From Candidatus Borrelia undatumii (GTDB lineage: Bacteria > Spirochaetota > Spirochaetia > Borreliales > Borreliaceae), in NCBI RefSeq assembly GCF_020882015.2, contig NZ_CP086555.2, positions 682,001-746,000 of the forward strand: a stretch of 64,000 nt of DNA. Direction: 5' to 3'. Positions 49,334 to 57,925 of this stretch are shown here, piece after piece (the first letter of the stretch is position 1; each line of letters opens with the position of its first letter). Made by a program: the position numbers and the translations under genes. The notes beneath the pieces were generated by a model. That model was not told the origin of the DNA, made no database searches, and saw only the letters and a list, made by a program, of their open reading frames with translations.

Positions 49334-50227
49334 ATGTTTGTAATAAAAAAACCTTCTAAAATATTGTTAATAGGCGAACATAGTGCTGTTTATGGTTTTC
49401 CAGTTATTGGCACAACAATACCTCTTTATATGCATTTAGTATATACCTTTTCTAATTCTTGGAAGTATTTAGGGGTTTCTTCTTTAAAAATAGATAAGGT
49501 AGTGCATTTTATTAAAAATAGATTTAGTAAAGTTAAACCCATTGAATTTTTAATATTTTCAGAGATTCCAGTTGGAGTTGGTCTTGGGTCTTCTGCTAGT
49601 CTTAGTTTATGCTTTGCCGAGTATGTTTTAACGCATGATGAATATAGGAAGTGCGATAAAATTTTGTTGGCACGTGAAATTGAAAATGTTTTCCATGGCA
49701 GGTCTTCTGGTATGGATATTTTGCTAATTGAGTCAAATGGATCCTTTTATTTAGAAAATGAGAATAATACTTTGATTACTGAAAAAATAGAACCTTGTAA
49801 TTTCTACTTTCTAGTAGGAGCAGTAAGAAGAGAGGTTGAAACGAGTAGAATAATATCTGATTTAAATCATAAAATAGCTCTTAATAACAGGCTATTTGAG
49901 ATTATTGAAGAATTAGGATCTGTTGCTAGGGATTCTTATTCTGCTTTTTGTAGGCGAGATTTTTCTTCATTAGTAAATAACATAAATACTGCAAATGATT
50001 GCTTAACGTCTTTGGGTGTATCCTCAGATATTCTTGATTATATAATAAAAAGAGGGAAAGAATTTAAAGCTCTCGCTGGCAAGTTGAGCGGTGCAGGGCG
50101 AGGCGGAGCTTTTATTTTGGCCTTTAAAGATGAACACGACACTAGAACGGCCTTAAAAGAACTAGGCAAGGACCTAGAGAAAAACAACATTAGTCCAATT
50201 TTAAAGCTCAGAGTTTTTAAGTTTTAA
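49334..50227 (+). CDS. mvk: Mevalonate kinase
   Basis: Phosphorylates mevalonate, 297 aa, GHMP kinase. Motifs: KPSKILLIGEHSAVYGFPVIG, IPVGVGLGSSASLSLC, FHGRSSGMD and KLSGAGRGGAFIL. ATG at 49334 is 6 nt after the preceding stop. Last gene of the operon; only acetoacetyl-CoA thiolase and prenyltransferases are missing from this locus for a full isoprenoid route. Confidence 0.95.
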   Translation: MFVIKKPSKILLIGEHSAVYGFPVIGTTIPLYMHLVYTFSNSWKYLGVSSLKIDKVVHFIKNRFSKVKPIEFLIFSEIPVGVGLGSSASLSLCFAEYVLTHDEYRKCDKILLAREIENVFHGRSSGMDILLIESNGSFYLENENNTLITEKIEPCNFYFLVGAVRREVETSRIISDLNHKIALNNRLFEIIEELGSVARDSYSAFCRRDFSSLVNNINTANDCLTSLGVSSDILDYIIKRGKEFKALAGKLSGAGRGGAFILAFKDEHDTRTALKELGKDLEKNNISPILKLRVFKF

Positions 50228-50281
50228 GCCCCAGCCAAGGGTACCCCAGCCGCCATCAAAACAAGTCTTAAAAGGGAACTT

Positions 50282-50355
50282 TGGGTTCAGAGGGAGTCGA
50301 ACCCCCGACATCCTGCTTGTAAGGCAGGCGCTCTGACCAACTGAGCTATGAACCC
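50282..50355 (-). tRNA. tRNA-Val (anticodon UAC)
   Basis: A 74-nt cloverleaf reads on the minus strand: acceptor GGGTTCA pairing TGAACCC with discriminator A, D-arm AGCTCAGTTGGTCAGAGC, anticodon stem CCTGC/GCAGG with loop CTTACAA (anticodon TAC), and T-arm GGGGGTTCGACTCCCTC. The CCA end is not encoded, so the cca gene at 61503-62750 is needed to mature it. Confidence 0.97.
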
Positions 50356-50371
50356 CTCTACATTAATAGAC

Positions 50372-50401
50372 ATTATAAAGGATATGTTTTATTCATGTCA
50401 A
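50372..50401 (-). promoter_or_regulatory. Promoter of tRNA-Val
   Basis: Consensus -35 TTGACA at 50401-50396, 18-nt spacer, consensus -10 TATAAT at 50377-50372, ending 16 nt before the mature tRNA. It overlaps the stop of the upstream CAP-domain gene. Confidence 0.75.
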
Positions 50402-50850
50402 TTTGTTTGAAATTTTTCTCCAAAGATGATTATGAATATGTTTTTATTGTTTTGCGTACTTACAATGTGGCCACCCATTCTGCTTGTATCCTTATTTAGA
50501 AGAGCTTCTTTGTGGGGTGGGCTGCTAAGCCAAGCATCTATTATATCTCTAACACCCATACCCGCCGCTAGGATTTCTTTTGTCCTGCAAAAATGTTTGT
50601 CGTATTTTTTAACTCTTTGCAATGGAGTTGTGCTAAAAAGAGTGTGGGTTAATACATTATGTTTGCTAAGGTTTGTCACGTATTCTTTTGCGACTATCTC
50701 AAGAGTTTTATCTATTTCTAATTTTTTCAAGTCTAGACTGTCCCTTAATTCATGAATTGAAGAGTACAGAAATTGTAGGTTTTTATCCGCACTTAATGGT
50801 ATAGATTGGGTTGCAAGGGTTAAAACAATTAAAATAAATTTTCTTTGCAT
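50398..50850 (-). CDS. Secreted CAP/SCP-domain protein
   Basis: 150 aa with a signal peptide at residues 3-21 (ending IPLSA). CAP fold features: VAKEYVTNLSKHNVLTH near residue 55, GVRDIIDAWLSSPPHKEALLNKD and GGHIVSTQNNKNIFIIIFGEKF. In B. burgdorferi the same-position protein BB0689 has a solved CAP structure and is a surface lipoprotein, as I recall; here no Cys is near the signal cleavage site, so it appears not to be lipidated. Divergent from napA, with a shared 69-nt control region holding an inverted repeat. Confidence 0.8.
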   Translation of the reverse strand: MQRKFILIVLTLATQSIPLSADKNLQFLYSSIHELRDSLDLKKLEIDKTLEIVAKEYVTNLSKHNVLTHTLFSTTPLQRVKKYDKHFCRTKEILAAGMGVRDIIDAWLSSPPHKEALLNKDTSRMGGHIVSTQNNKNIFIIIFGEKFQTN

Positions 50851-50871
50851 AATTACCCTACCTATACTAAA

Positions 50872-50889
50872 ATGGTACTATCATACCAT
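50872..50889. promoter_or_regulatory. Inverted repeat between the CAP gene and napA
   Basis: ATGGTA (50872-50877), CTATCA, TACCAT (50884-50889): a perfect 6+6 repeat in a 69-nt divergent gap. TATACT at 50863-50868 may be the napA -10, placing the repeat over the transcription start. Operator role is a guess. Confidence 0.35.
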
Positions 50890-50919
50890 ATATCTAACTG
50901 ATCTTAATAGGGGGACAAC

Positions 50920-51444
50920 ATGTTAAATCATTTAGATTATTTAAAAGAAGATTACTTGAAAAAGATAAACCGGAAGCTTCAAGAACTGTCATCGGGTCTT
51001 CATGTTTTTTATTCTAATTTAAGGGGTATTCATTGGAATATAAAGGGTGTTAATTTTTTTGTTATGCATAAGAGGACACAAAAGCTTTATGAGTACATTG
51101 CAGAGGTTATTGATGTTTTAGCTGAGAGATCTAGAGCATTGGGTTGTGATTCTGAATTTAGATACTCTGAATTTGCTAAAAGCTCTTTTATTAAGGAACT
51201 TAGCATAGAATCAACCTCAAATTTTGATCTTTCAGTAAAGAGCATTGTTAATGATCTTGAAGTCATTCTTGGAACTATCTTTGAGATAAGAGGTATTGTT
51301 GAAGATGCATCTGATTATGGATCGGCTAATATTTTAGATGATATTATGGCCGCTCTTGAAAAATATTTATGGATGTATAGATCTTTGCTGGGGCATTGTG
51401 GATGTTCATGCTGTGAGGATAAATGTTGTAAGGAAAAGCATTAG
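50920..51444 (+). CDS. napA: Dps-family metalloprotein NapA/BicA
   Basis: Ferritin-like dodecamer protein that binds metal and protects from oxidative damage, 174 aa. Ferroxidase-type residues are in [37 protein letters not shown]. The C-terminal tail [15 protein letters not shown] is rich in Cys, as in the B. burgdorferi protein reported to bind copper. ATG follows AGGGGGA by 5 nt. Known links to BosR-controlled stress defence make the promoter repeat of interest. Confidence 0.95.
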   Translation: MLNHLDYLKEDYLKKINRKLQELSSGLHVFYSNLRGIHWNIKGVNFFVMHKRTQKLYEYIAEVIDVLAERSRALGCDSEFRYSEFAKSSFIKELSIESTSNFDLSVKSIVNDLEVILGTIFEIRGIVEDASDYGSANILDDIMAALEKYLWMYRSLLGHCGCSCCEDKCCKEKH

Positions 51445-51477
51445 TCTTGTGGTATGATACGGGGGTAAGTTTAGAAT

Positions 51478-51507
51478 TGTTTTATATGTGTTGATTGGTA
51501 GTATAAT
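51478..51507 (+). promoter_or_regulatory. Candidate promoter of fusA2
   Basis: -35 TTGTTT at 51478-51483, 18-nt spacer, -10 TATAAT at 51502-51507. Leader of about 55 nt that contains a strong hairpin. Confidence 0.5.
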
Positions 51508-51523
51508 CGTATTTAATTTATGT

Positions 51524-51548
51524 AAAGCTATAGTAAGTCTATAGCTTT
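51524..51548 (+). promoter_or_regulatory. Leader hairpin of fusA2
   Basis: AAAGCTATAG (51524-51533), loop TAAGT, CTATAGCTTT (51539-51548): perfect 10-bp stem, starting about 10 nt after the predicted transcription start and ending 12 nt before the GAGGT ribosome site. TTTAGTCTTTTG follows, so it could also act as a leaky terminator for napA or an attenuator. Confidence 0.6.
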
Positions 51549-51569
51549 AGTCTTTTGTTCGAGGTCGTT

Positions 51570-53579
51570 ATGGAAATTAGGAATATTGGGATTATGGCGC
51601 ATATTGATGCTGGGAAAACTACTACTACGGAGAGGATAATATATTATACTGGAAAAACTCATAAGATAGGAAATGTTGATTCTGGCAATACCATTACTGA
51701 CTGGATGGCACAGGAGCAAGATAGGGGTATTACAATCAGCTCTGCTGCTATTACTTGTTATTGGCGGCAGCATCAGATAAATATTATTGATACTCCTGGA
51801 CATGTTGATTTTACGGCTGAGGTAGAAAGATCTCTTCGTGTGCTTGATGGAGGGGTTGTTATTTTTAGTGCTGTTGATGGGGTACAGGCACAAACGGAAA
51901 CGGTGTGGAAGCAAGCTTCAAAATATAATATCCCGAGACTTGCTTATATTAATAAAATGGACAGGGTAGGTGCTGATTTTTTAAAAGTTGTCGAAGATAT
52001 AAAAAGCAAGTTTAATATTATTCCAATAATTTTGCAGATTCCAATTGGAAGTGAAAATAATTTTGAAGGGATAATAGATATTATTCGAAATAGGGAATTA
52101 CGCTTTGAGTTTGAAGAAGGTAGGCCGGTTGTTATTGAGAGTAAAATTCGCGGAGAGCTTACGGAAGATGTTAGAGTTTTTAAAGAGAGGTTAATAGATT
52201 CCCTTGGTGATTTTAGTGAAAGGATTGCTGATCTTTTCCTTGAAAATTGTGAGATTGACGATTCTATTATAGTAGAAGAGATCAGAAAGAACACTATTAA
52301 TGGATCCATTATTCCTGTTTTAATAGGAACTAGCCTTAAGAATATTGGAATAGAGCCTTTAATGGATGCGATTGTGGATTATCTTCCAGGTCCTTTCGAG
52401 AAAAGTTTTAATGCGTATTCTTTAAAAGAGAAGAAAGATATACTAATTGATCCTAGGAATGAGGAAAGGTTATCGGCTCTCGTATTTAAAGTTCAATATT
52501 TTAGTGCGATTGCTGCACATCTTTATTTCATTAGGGTGTATGCAGGAGAAATTAATTCATCGAAAAAGGTTATTAATGCTGTTAGGAATAAGATCGAAAA
52601 GTTTACAAGAATTTTTAGGGTTTTTTCAAACAAAAATGAGCAGATTGATGGGGTGAGAGCAGGGGATATTGGAGCAGTTATTGGACTCAAGCACTCTGTA
52701 ACAGGAGATACTCTTGTTGAGGAAGGGAACGAAATTTTACTTGAGCCTTTAGTGTTTCCAGAGCCAGTTGTATTAATCTCTATTGAGCCAGAAAGGACAT
52801 CTGATGATTGCAGGCTTAAAGAAGTTCTTGAGATAATAGCCAGGGAAGATCCTACTTTTAGTTATAGAGAAAGCAAGGAAACAGGGCAGTTGCTTATATC
52901 CGGGATGGGTGAATTACATCTTGATATCATTATTACAAGAATTAGAGATGAGTTTAAACTTAACGTTTATATGGGAAAACCTCAGGTGAGTTATAGGGAG
53001 AGTTTGAGTTTAAAGATTGATGATGTATTTGAGTTTAGCAATATTTTTGCAGGTAAAGAGCTTGATTTAAAAATTGGCATAGCTGTTGCGCCTCTAGACA
53101 GGGGCTCGGGTAATAGAATTGATTTTGAATGTGATATTGAGCCTTTGTTCAGGGCCGCAATACTTAAAGGGATTACTTCTTCCCTTTCAAGTGGCGTTAT
53201 TGGATATCCTATTATAGACACAGAAGTTAAGATTACTTCATTAAATTGTGATAAGGGTAAGATTAGTGAGTTTGCTATTGAGTCAATAGCAGGGCTTGCG
53301 TTTCATGAATTTTTTAAAAAAGCGAGTCCTATTAAGCTAGAACCTATAATGATGCTGGAGATTAGAGTTCCCGTTGAATATACCGGAGAAGTGGTTTCTA
53401 CATTAAATTATGTTGGTGGAATTATTCATGCCATTAGTAGTACTGAGGATTGTGAGATAATAAAGGCCGAGGCAGCTTTTGAAAAACTTTTTGGATATAC
53501 TTCTACTCTCAGAAGCTCTACTAAGGGAAGGGGAACCTTTACTATGGAATTTTCTTACTTTAGGGAGAAGTGGGATTGA
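51570..53579 (+). CDS. fusA2: Elongation factor G 2 (ribosome-recycling type)
   Basis: Ribosomal GTPase, 669 aa. G motifs: [35 protein letters not shown]. Domains II-V follow ([14 protein letters not shown] in domain III). B. burgdorferi has two EF-Gs, and EF-G2 was shown to work in ribosome recycling with RRF, not translocation; assignment here is by position and divergence. ATG at 51570 follows GAGGT; a TTG at 51555 adds five residues and no ribosome site. The leader has a 10-bp-stem hairpin. Confidence 0.93.
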   Translation: MEIRNIGIMAHIDAGKTTTTERIIYYTGKTHKIGNVDSGNTITDWMAQEQDRGITISSAAITCYWRQHQINIIDTPGHVDFTAEVERSLRVLDGGVVIFSAVDGVQAQTETVWKQASKYNIPRLAYINKMDRVGADFLKVVEDIKSKFNIIPIILQIPIGSENNFEGIIDIIRNRELRFEFEEGRPVVIESKIRGELTEDVRVFKERLIDSLGDFSERIADLFLENCEIDDSIIVEEIRKNTINGSIIPVLIGTSLKNIGIEPLMDAIVDYLPGPFEKSFNAYSLKEKKDILIDPRNEERLSALVFKVQYFSAIAAHLYFIRVYAGEINSSKKVINAVRNKIEKFTRIFRVFSNKNEQIDGVRAGDIGAVIGLKHSVTGDTLVEEGNEILLEPLVFPEPVVLISIEPERTSDDCRLKEVLEIIAREDPTFSYRESKETGQLLISGMGELHLDIIITRIRDEFKLNVYMGKPQVSYRESLSLKIDDVFEFSNIFAGKELDLKIGIAVAPLDRGSGNRIDFECDIEPLFRAAILKGITSSLSSGVIGYPIIDTEVKITSLNCDKGKISEFAIESIAGLAFHEFFKKASPIKLEPIMMLEIRVPVEYTGEVVSTLNYVGGIIHAISSTEDCEIIKAEAAFEKLFGYTSTLRSSTKGRGTFTMEFSYFREKWD

Positions 53580-53658
53580 TTATTGTTGAAAATGTTGTAT
53601 CTATTAGGGTAAAACATTTTGTTTTTATTAAAAATAATCAATTAAGGAGCGTTTTAGT

Positions 53659-53967
53659 ATGTCAAGTAAGTCTTATTTTGATGGGGGCGTTTGTGAATCA
53701 ATTTGTGTATATGTTGGTGCGGCCGTTATTACTTGTTTTACCCTCGGATTTTGTTTTCCTTGGGCTTATTGTATGGTGTGCAAGTTTCATGTTGATCACA
53801 CTGTTATTGAAGGACGTCGTTTGAAGTTTGAAGAAGATGGTGCAAATCTTTTGGGGCATTGGATCATCTGGTGGGTTTTTTGTGTTATTACTCTTGGGAT
53901 TTATGCTTTGTGGATGGGAGTTAAGGTTGAAAAATGGAAAGTTGAACATACACGTTTTGCAGATTGA
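53659..53967 (+). CDS. Small DUF898/YjgN-like membrane protein
   Basis: 102 aa, two hydrophobic segments (residues about 14-36 and 66-90). The pattern FTLGFCFPWAYCMVCKFHVDHTVIEGRRLKF and later VITLGIYALWMGVKVEKWKVEHTRF matches the repeat of DUF898 proteins, here in single-domain form. Function of the family is unknown. ATG follows AAGGAG by 9 nt. It stands alone, followed by a 331-nt gap. Confidence 0.75.
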   Translation: MSSKSYFDGGVCESICVYVGAAVITCFTLGFCFPWAYCMVCKFHVDHTVIEGRRLKFEEDGANLLGHWIIWWVFCVITLGIYALWMGVKVEKWKVEHTRFAD

Positions 53968-54298
53968 TTTTTAATTGCAAAAATGTAGGTTTAGTTTTCC
54001 ATTTTAGTTTTGGTTTTATTGTTTAAGGTATGTTCCGTGTGTGCCCAAATTAGTGTGCACGGTTCGTGTTTTTTTGTGTACTCGTTTTTTATTTTTTGGA
54101 GCACTAGGACTTTATGCTTGATAGTGGGCTTTAGTGTTTGAGTATTTTGCCGGGATTAATAATTAATTAGAATATAATTTTAGTCTTTAAAAAAGAGATT
54201 TTTTGTCTTTTAAGTTCTACTAGAATATTATGGTGATTTTTTGATATCATGTCTTATTATTAATATTTTTTTATTTTAAAAATAAAGGAGGTTATGTT
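53968..54298. other. 331-nt gap without a supported gene
   Basis: Strongly T-rich on the plus strand. It holds a weak CCGTG/CACGG hairpin followed by a T-run (54030-54076), which may end the DUF898 transcript; a TATAAT at 54173-54178 without a good -35; and the likely ROK-gene promoter TTGATA (54241-54246), 17 nt, TATTTT (54264-54269). A 37-codon minus-strand frame is rejected. Confidence 0.5.
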
Positions 54299-55507
54299 AT
54301 GCAAGGTGAGAACATGGTTTCAATCAGAGGTGGAAATAGGAAAAAAATACTCCTTAGCTTGAAGAATATGCAGTATTCAAGAACAGATTTAGCCCGTAGG
54401 TTATCATTAACGAATGCTGCTGTTACAATTCTTACTAATCAGATGATTAAGGAGAATATTTTAGTTGAGGTTGGTTCAAAGGAAACGGATATTAAAAAAC
54501 ATGGGCGAAAAGAAATACTTCTTGATATTAACAAGGATTTTGCATATTCGATGGGAGTAATTATCTCGAGTAATTATTTTCAAATAGGAATTGCAAATCT
54601 TAAGTGTGAAGTTTTGATAAGCGAAACTTATTCTTTTGAACCGCCGGTCAGTGCTTATGAAATTTTAGAAAAAATTAAAGATCACATGATCGAGATTATA
54701 TGGAAGCATAATTTTTCAAGAGATAAGTTTATTGGATTAGGGTTTAGTATTACTGGAATAATTAAGGATAGGGAATCTGGGATTGTTAATGATAGCCATG
54801 GAGCATGGATTGAAAGAGATGTCCCTGTTAAAGCTATACTGGAGGAATATTTTTCACTCACAGTATATCTTGAAAGTTATGTTAAAAACCTTTCTCTTGC
54901 TGAATTTATGGGCAAAAATGTTGATAATATCATGTTTTTTGATTATACGGATACTGCTGAGCTCTCCATTTGGTCTGAGGGTAATGTTTACTCTGGATTT
55001 AATAATAAATCTGGTATGGTTAGTCACATGGTCATTGATTATGGGGGTGAGAAAAATTGTCCTACTTGTGGAAATAAGGGGTGTGTTAATATGTTAATAT
55101 CCAATTTTGCTCTCCAGCGTTTAATATCGAAAGAGTTTATGAATGGAGAGATCCCTGAACTTTATGACAAGTATGAAGGCAGACTTAAGAAAGTTACTAT
55201 ATATGATATTTTTTCTCTTCATGAAAAATATGAATTTGTGCGGAAAATAATGGAGGATACAGTAAAGTATTTAGCGATAGTTATAATCAATATTCAAAGG
55301 ATTCTTGATTTTAATTATTTGGTGCTTTATGGACAAAGTTTTAAGCTTAAAAGTTTTTTTGACTTATTAAAGGAGGAAATAAAGAAGTTAAATAAAGAGA
55401 GTATTGTATTAAAGCTTAGCTCTCTTGATACAGAAGTGTCAGTTATTGGGCCCGCGTCTAGCGTTATTTTTAATAAGTTTTATTTAACAGGAGGAGATAT
55501 TGATTAA
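54299..55507 (+). CDS. ROK-family transcriptional regulator (XylR/NagC-like)
   Basis: 402 aa. N-terminal winged helix (residues about 12-75, YSRTDLARRLSLTNAAVTILTNQMIKENILVEVG) and a ROK domain with the zinc motif CPTCGNKGCVN near residue 257. The ATP-phosphate loop of ROK kinases (DxGxT) is missing at residues about 83-100 (YSMGVIISSNYFQIGIANL), so it is a sugar-sensing repressor type, not a kinase. AGGAGG lies 7 nt before ATG. The target genes are not adjacent; ffh follows. Often labelled xylR-1, though Borrelia has no xylose route I know of. Confidence 0.88.
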   Translation: MQGENMVSIRGGNRKKILLSLKNMQYSRTDLARRLSLTNAAVTILTNQMIKENILVEVGSKETDIKKHGRKEILLDINKDFAYSMGVIISSNYFQIGIANLKCEVLISETYSFEPPVSAYEILEKIKDHMIEIIWKHNFSRDKFIGLGFSITGIIKDRESGIVNDSHGAWIERDVPVKAILEEYFSLTVYLESYVKNLSLAEFMGKNVDNIMFFDYTDTAELSIWSEGNVYSGFNNKSGMVSHMVIDYGGEKNCPTCGNKGCVNMLISNFALQRLISKEFMNGEIPELYDKYEGRLKKVTIYDIFSLHEKYEFVRKIMEDTVKYLAIVIINIQRILDFNYLVLYGQSFKLKSFFDLLKEEIKKLNKESIVLKLSSLDTEVSVIGPASSVIFNKFYLTGGDID

Positions 55508-55565
55508 TGTTTTCTTTTTTTGTATCTTATACCTTGTGACATTTTGCGAATGAGGATAGTTTTTA

Positions 55566-56915
55566 GTGTTTGGTGAGCTAGGGATAGGTTTTAAGAATTT
55601 TGTAGGGTATATCTCTGGAAGATCTGTAATAGGTGAGAGGAATATTGAGGAGGCGGTACGCACTATTAAGAATGCTCTGGTTGATGCGGATGTCAATTTG
55701 AGGGTGGTGAGGCGTTTTATAAATTCCATTGCCGAAGAGGCGAGGGGAATTAAGGTTTTAAGGAATGTTGATCCTGGGTCTCAGTTTGTTAAGATTGTTA
55801 ATGATAGGCTTGTAGATTTTTTGGGGGATAGGCATTCTGAACTTATTTTAAATCCTGTTAACAGGCAATCGTGTATTTTGATGGTTGGGCTTCAGGGGTC
55901 TGGGAAGACTACAACTTGTGTGAAACTTGCGATGCGACTTAAGAAAGAAAATAGGAAGGTTCTTCTTGTGGCTGGGGATACTTTTAGGGCAGCCGCAGCT
56001 AGCCAGTTAAGGATTTTGGGAGATCAGATTGGTGTTTCTGTTTTTTCTCTTGAAGGAGAGACGGATCCTGTTAGGGTTGTAAGAGGAGCTATTAGATATG
56101 CTAAAGTGAAGCTTTTTGATACTGTTATAGTAGATACTCGGGGTCGTCTTGAGGTTGAAGAGCTGTTGTTAAGGGAAGTGAAAGAAATTAAGGAAATGCT
56201 GCTTCCTGTGGAGACAGTTTTGGTGGCGGATGCTATGACGGGTCAGGTTGCTGCAAATGTTGCAAAGGAGTTTAATGATAGTGTAGGGATTACGGGTGTA
56301 ATTTTTACAAAGTTTGATTCTGATTCTAGGGGTGGGGCGGTTATGTCTCTTAAGACTATTTGTGGGGCTCCTATCAAATTTGTGGGTGTTGGGGAGAGGC
56401 CAGAAGATCTTGATATTTTTTATCCAGATAGGGTTGCTTCACGAATTTTGGGTATGGGAGATGTTGTGAGTCTTGTGGAGAAAGCCCAGTCTGTTATAGA
56501 TAGAGAAGAAGCTTTAGAGCTTGAAGAGAAAATTAGAAAATCTGGATTTAATTTTGAGGATTACTTGAGTCAATTTAAATACTTAAGAAATATGGGGGGT
56601 GTTTCTAGTTTGATGGGGATGCTTCCGGGTGTTTCTTCTGAAATATTGGGTTCTAGGATTAGTGAAGGGGAGCTTAAGAGGGAGGAGGCTATTATTTATT
56701 CTATGACTAGGAAGGAGAGATTGAATCCTGTTTTTTTAAATAATCCTTCGAGGAAGAGGAGAGTAGCTTTAGGAAGTGGGACTACAGTTTTTGAGGTAAA
56801 TAGACTTATTAAAAAGTTTAGTCAGACAACTTTGGCGATGAAAAAAATGAAAAATAAAAGCTTTCAGAATAAGATAGCATCTCTTTTGGGAGGAAAAGGA
56901 GGAATGATAAATTGA
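55566..56915 (+). CDS. ffh: Signal recognition particle protein Ffh
   Basis: GTPase that targets membrane proteins to the Sec channel with SRP RNA and FtsY, 449 aa. N domain, then G1 GLQGSGKTTT, DTRGR, TKFDSDSRGGAVMS, and an M domain with GMLPGVSSEI. The start is GTG at 55566, 9 nt after GAGGATAG. It begins a translation operon reaching at least to rplS; its stop overlaps the rpsP start (TTGA). Confidence 0.96.
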   Translation: MFGELGIGFKNFVGYISGRSVIGERNIEEAVRTIKNALVDADVNLRVVRRFINSIAEEARGIKVLRNVDPGSQFVKIVNDRLVDFLGDRHSELILNPVNRQSCILMVGLQGSGKTTTCVKLAMRLKKENRKVLLVAGDTFRAAAASQLRILGDQIGVSVFSLEGETDPVRVVRGAIRYAKVKLFDTVIVDTRGRLEVEELLLREVKEIKEMLLPVETVLVADAMTGQVAANVAKEFNDSVGITGVIFTKFDSDSRGGAVMSLKTICGAPIKFVGVGERPEDLDIFYPDRVASRILGMGDVVSLVEKAQSVIDREEALELEEKIRKSGFNFEDYLSQFKYLRNMGGVSSLMGMLPGVSSEILGSRISEGELKREEAIIYSMTRKERLNPVFLNNPSRKRRVALGSGTTVFEVNRLIKKFSQTTLAMKKMKNKSFQNKIASLLGGKGGMIN

Positions 56916-57163
56916 GTGTTAGGATAAGATTGAAGAGGATGGGCGCAAAGAAGAGGCCTTATTATAGGATTGTAGTGATGGATTCTGCTTCGCCCAGAGA
57001 TGGACGGGCTATTGAGGAACTTGGTTACTATCATCCTGTTGAAAAGCAAAATCAGACTAAAATAAACGAGGATAGATTTAAAGATTGGGTGAGTAAGGGG
57101 GCTATTCCAAGCGATACAGTTAAGAGACTTTTAAATAAAAATAGATTTAAGGTGGAGGATTAG
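56912..57163 (+). CDS. rpsP: Ribosomal protein S16
   Basis: 30S subunit protein, 83 aa. SVRIRLKRMGAKKRPYYRIVVMDSASPRDGRAIEELG is typical. The start is TTG, overlapping the ffh stop as TTGA, with AAGGAGG 9 nt upstream, so translation is coupled to ffh. Length is normal. Confidence 0.97.
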   Translation: MSVRIRLKRMGAKKRPYYRIVVMDSASPRDGRAIEELGYYHPVEKQNQTKINEDRFKDWVSKGAIPSDTVKRLLNKNRFKVED

Positions 57164-57172
57164 GAGGACTTG

Positions 57173-57421
57173 ATGAAAGAGTACGGTAATGAAATAGAAC
57201 TTATAGATTTTGTTGTAAAATCTCTTGTGGATAAGCGGGATGAGGTTAAGCTGAATGTGGTCGAAGGCGAGAAGTCAACTATTTTGGAATTAAGGGTTGC
57301 TACGAGTGATGTTGGAAAGATAATAGGAAGAAGGGGTCGCATTGCAAGGGCTATAAGGACGCTACTCAGTGCATGTGCTGCAAAGACAAATAGGAGAGTT
57401 CAGCTAGAAATTTTGGACTAA
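57173..57421 (+). CDS. khpA: KH-domain RNA-binding protein KhpA
   Basis: Small RNA-binding protein, 82 aa, with the KH signature VGKIIGRRGRIARAIRTLL near residue 43. The place between rpsP and rimM is standard. ATG at 57173 follows AGGAGG by 5 nt; the TTG just before it is too close. In other bacteria KhpA pairs with KhpB in RNA control of cell division and wall growth. Confidence 0.92.
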   Translation: MKEYGNEIELIDFVVKSLVDKRDEVKLNVVEGEKSTILELRVATSDVGKIIGRRGRIARAIRTLLSACAAKTNRRVQLEILD

Positions 57422-57424
57422 TTT

Positions 57425-57925
57425 ATGTTTGTAAAAGGCGTAATAATGTCGTCTTATGGAATTAATGGTTATGTCAAGGTTAAGAATGTGTCCAATGGTT
57501 TTGAGGAGTTTTTAGGATTAAAGGGGAATAGTTTAGTTTTGAGGAAGGGGTTTTGTTCTTCAATCGAGGTTAGGGTTGAAAATGTGACTCTAGCTAATGG
57601 TGTGCCGTTGTTAAAGTTTGAGGGATTTGATTCTCCTGAGAGCGTTAGGAATTTGGTTGGTTTTGAGTTGTGGGTGGGTGATGAGCTTGCATCTCAATTG
57701 GAGGAAGGTGAGTATTATTTTGGAAAACTTATTGGCTATAGCGTTGTCAACGATGGGAAAGAGTTGGGGGTTGTTGTTTCTTTTTTGGAGTGCGGGAACT
57801 GCGCTCTTCTTGAAGTTAATACAGGAGTTAGACTGTTTTTTATACCTTTTTTAGATGTTTACCTTGGTGAGATTGATATGGGGTTGAAAACTATCGAGCT
57901 TAAAGTGTTAGAACTTTTAGAATGA
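57425..57925 (+). CDS. rimM: Ribosome maturation factor RimM
   Basis: Helps 30S assembly by binding S19, 166 aa. FVKGVIMSSYGINGYVKVK fits the family start GxIxxxxGxxGxVKV, supporting the ATG at 57425 over a later ATG at 57446. The C-terminal PRC-barrel has YYFGKLIGYSVVNDGKELGVV and FIPFLDVYLGEID. Its stop overlaps trmD (ATGA). Confidence 0.93.
   Translation: MFVKGVIMSSYGINGYVKVKNVSNGFEEFLGLKGNSLVLRKGFCSSIEVRVENVTLANGVPLLKFEGFDSPESVRNLVGFELWVGDELASQLEEGEYYFGKLIGYSVVNDGKELGVVVSFLECGNCALLEVNTGVRLFFIPFLDVYLGEIDMGLKTIELKVLELLE

Noticed and set aside
53991-54104. Minus-strand GTG frame of 37 codons in the gap before the ROK gene
   Set aside because: No ribosome site, Lys/Thr-rich composition expected from the T-rich plus strand, and no protein-like pattern.
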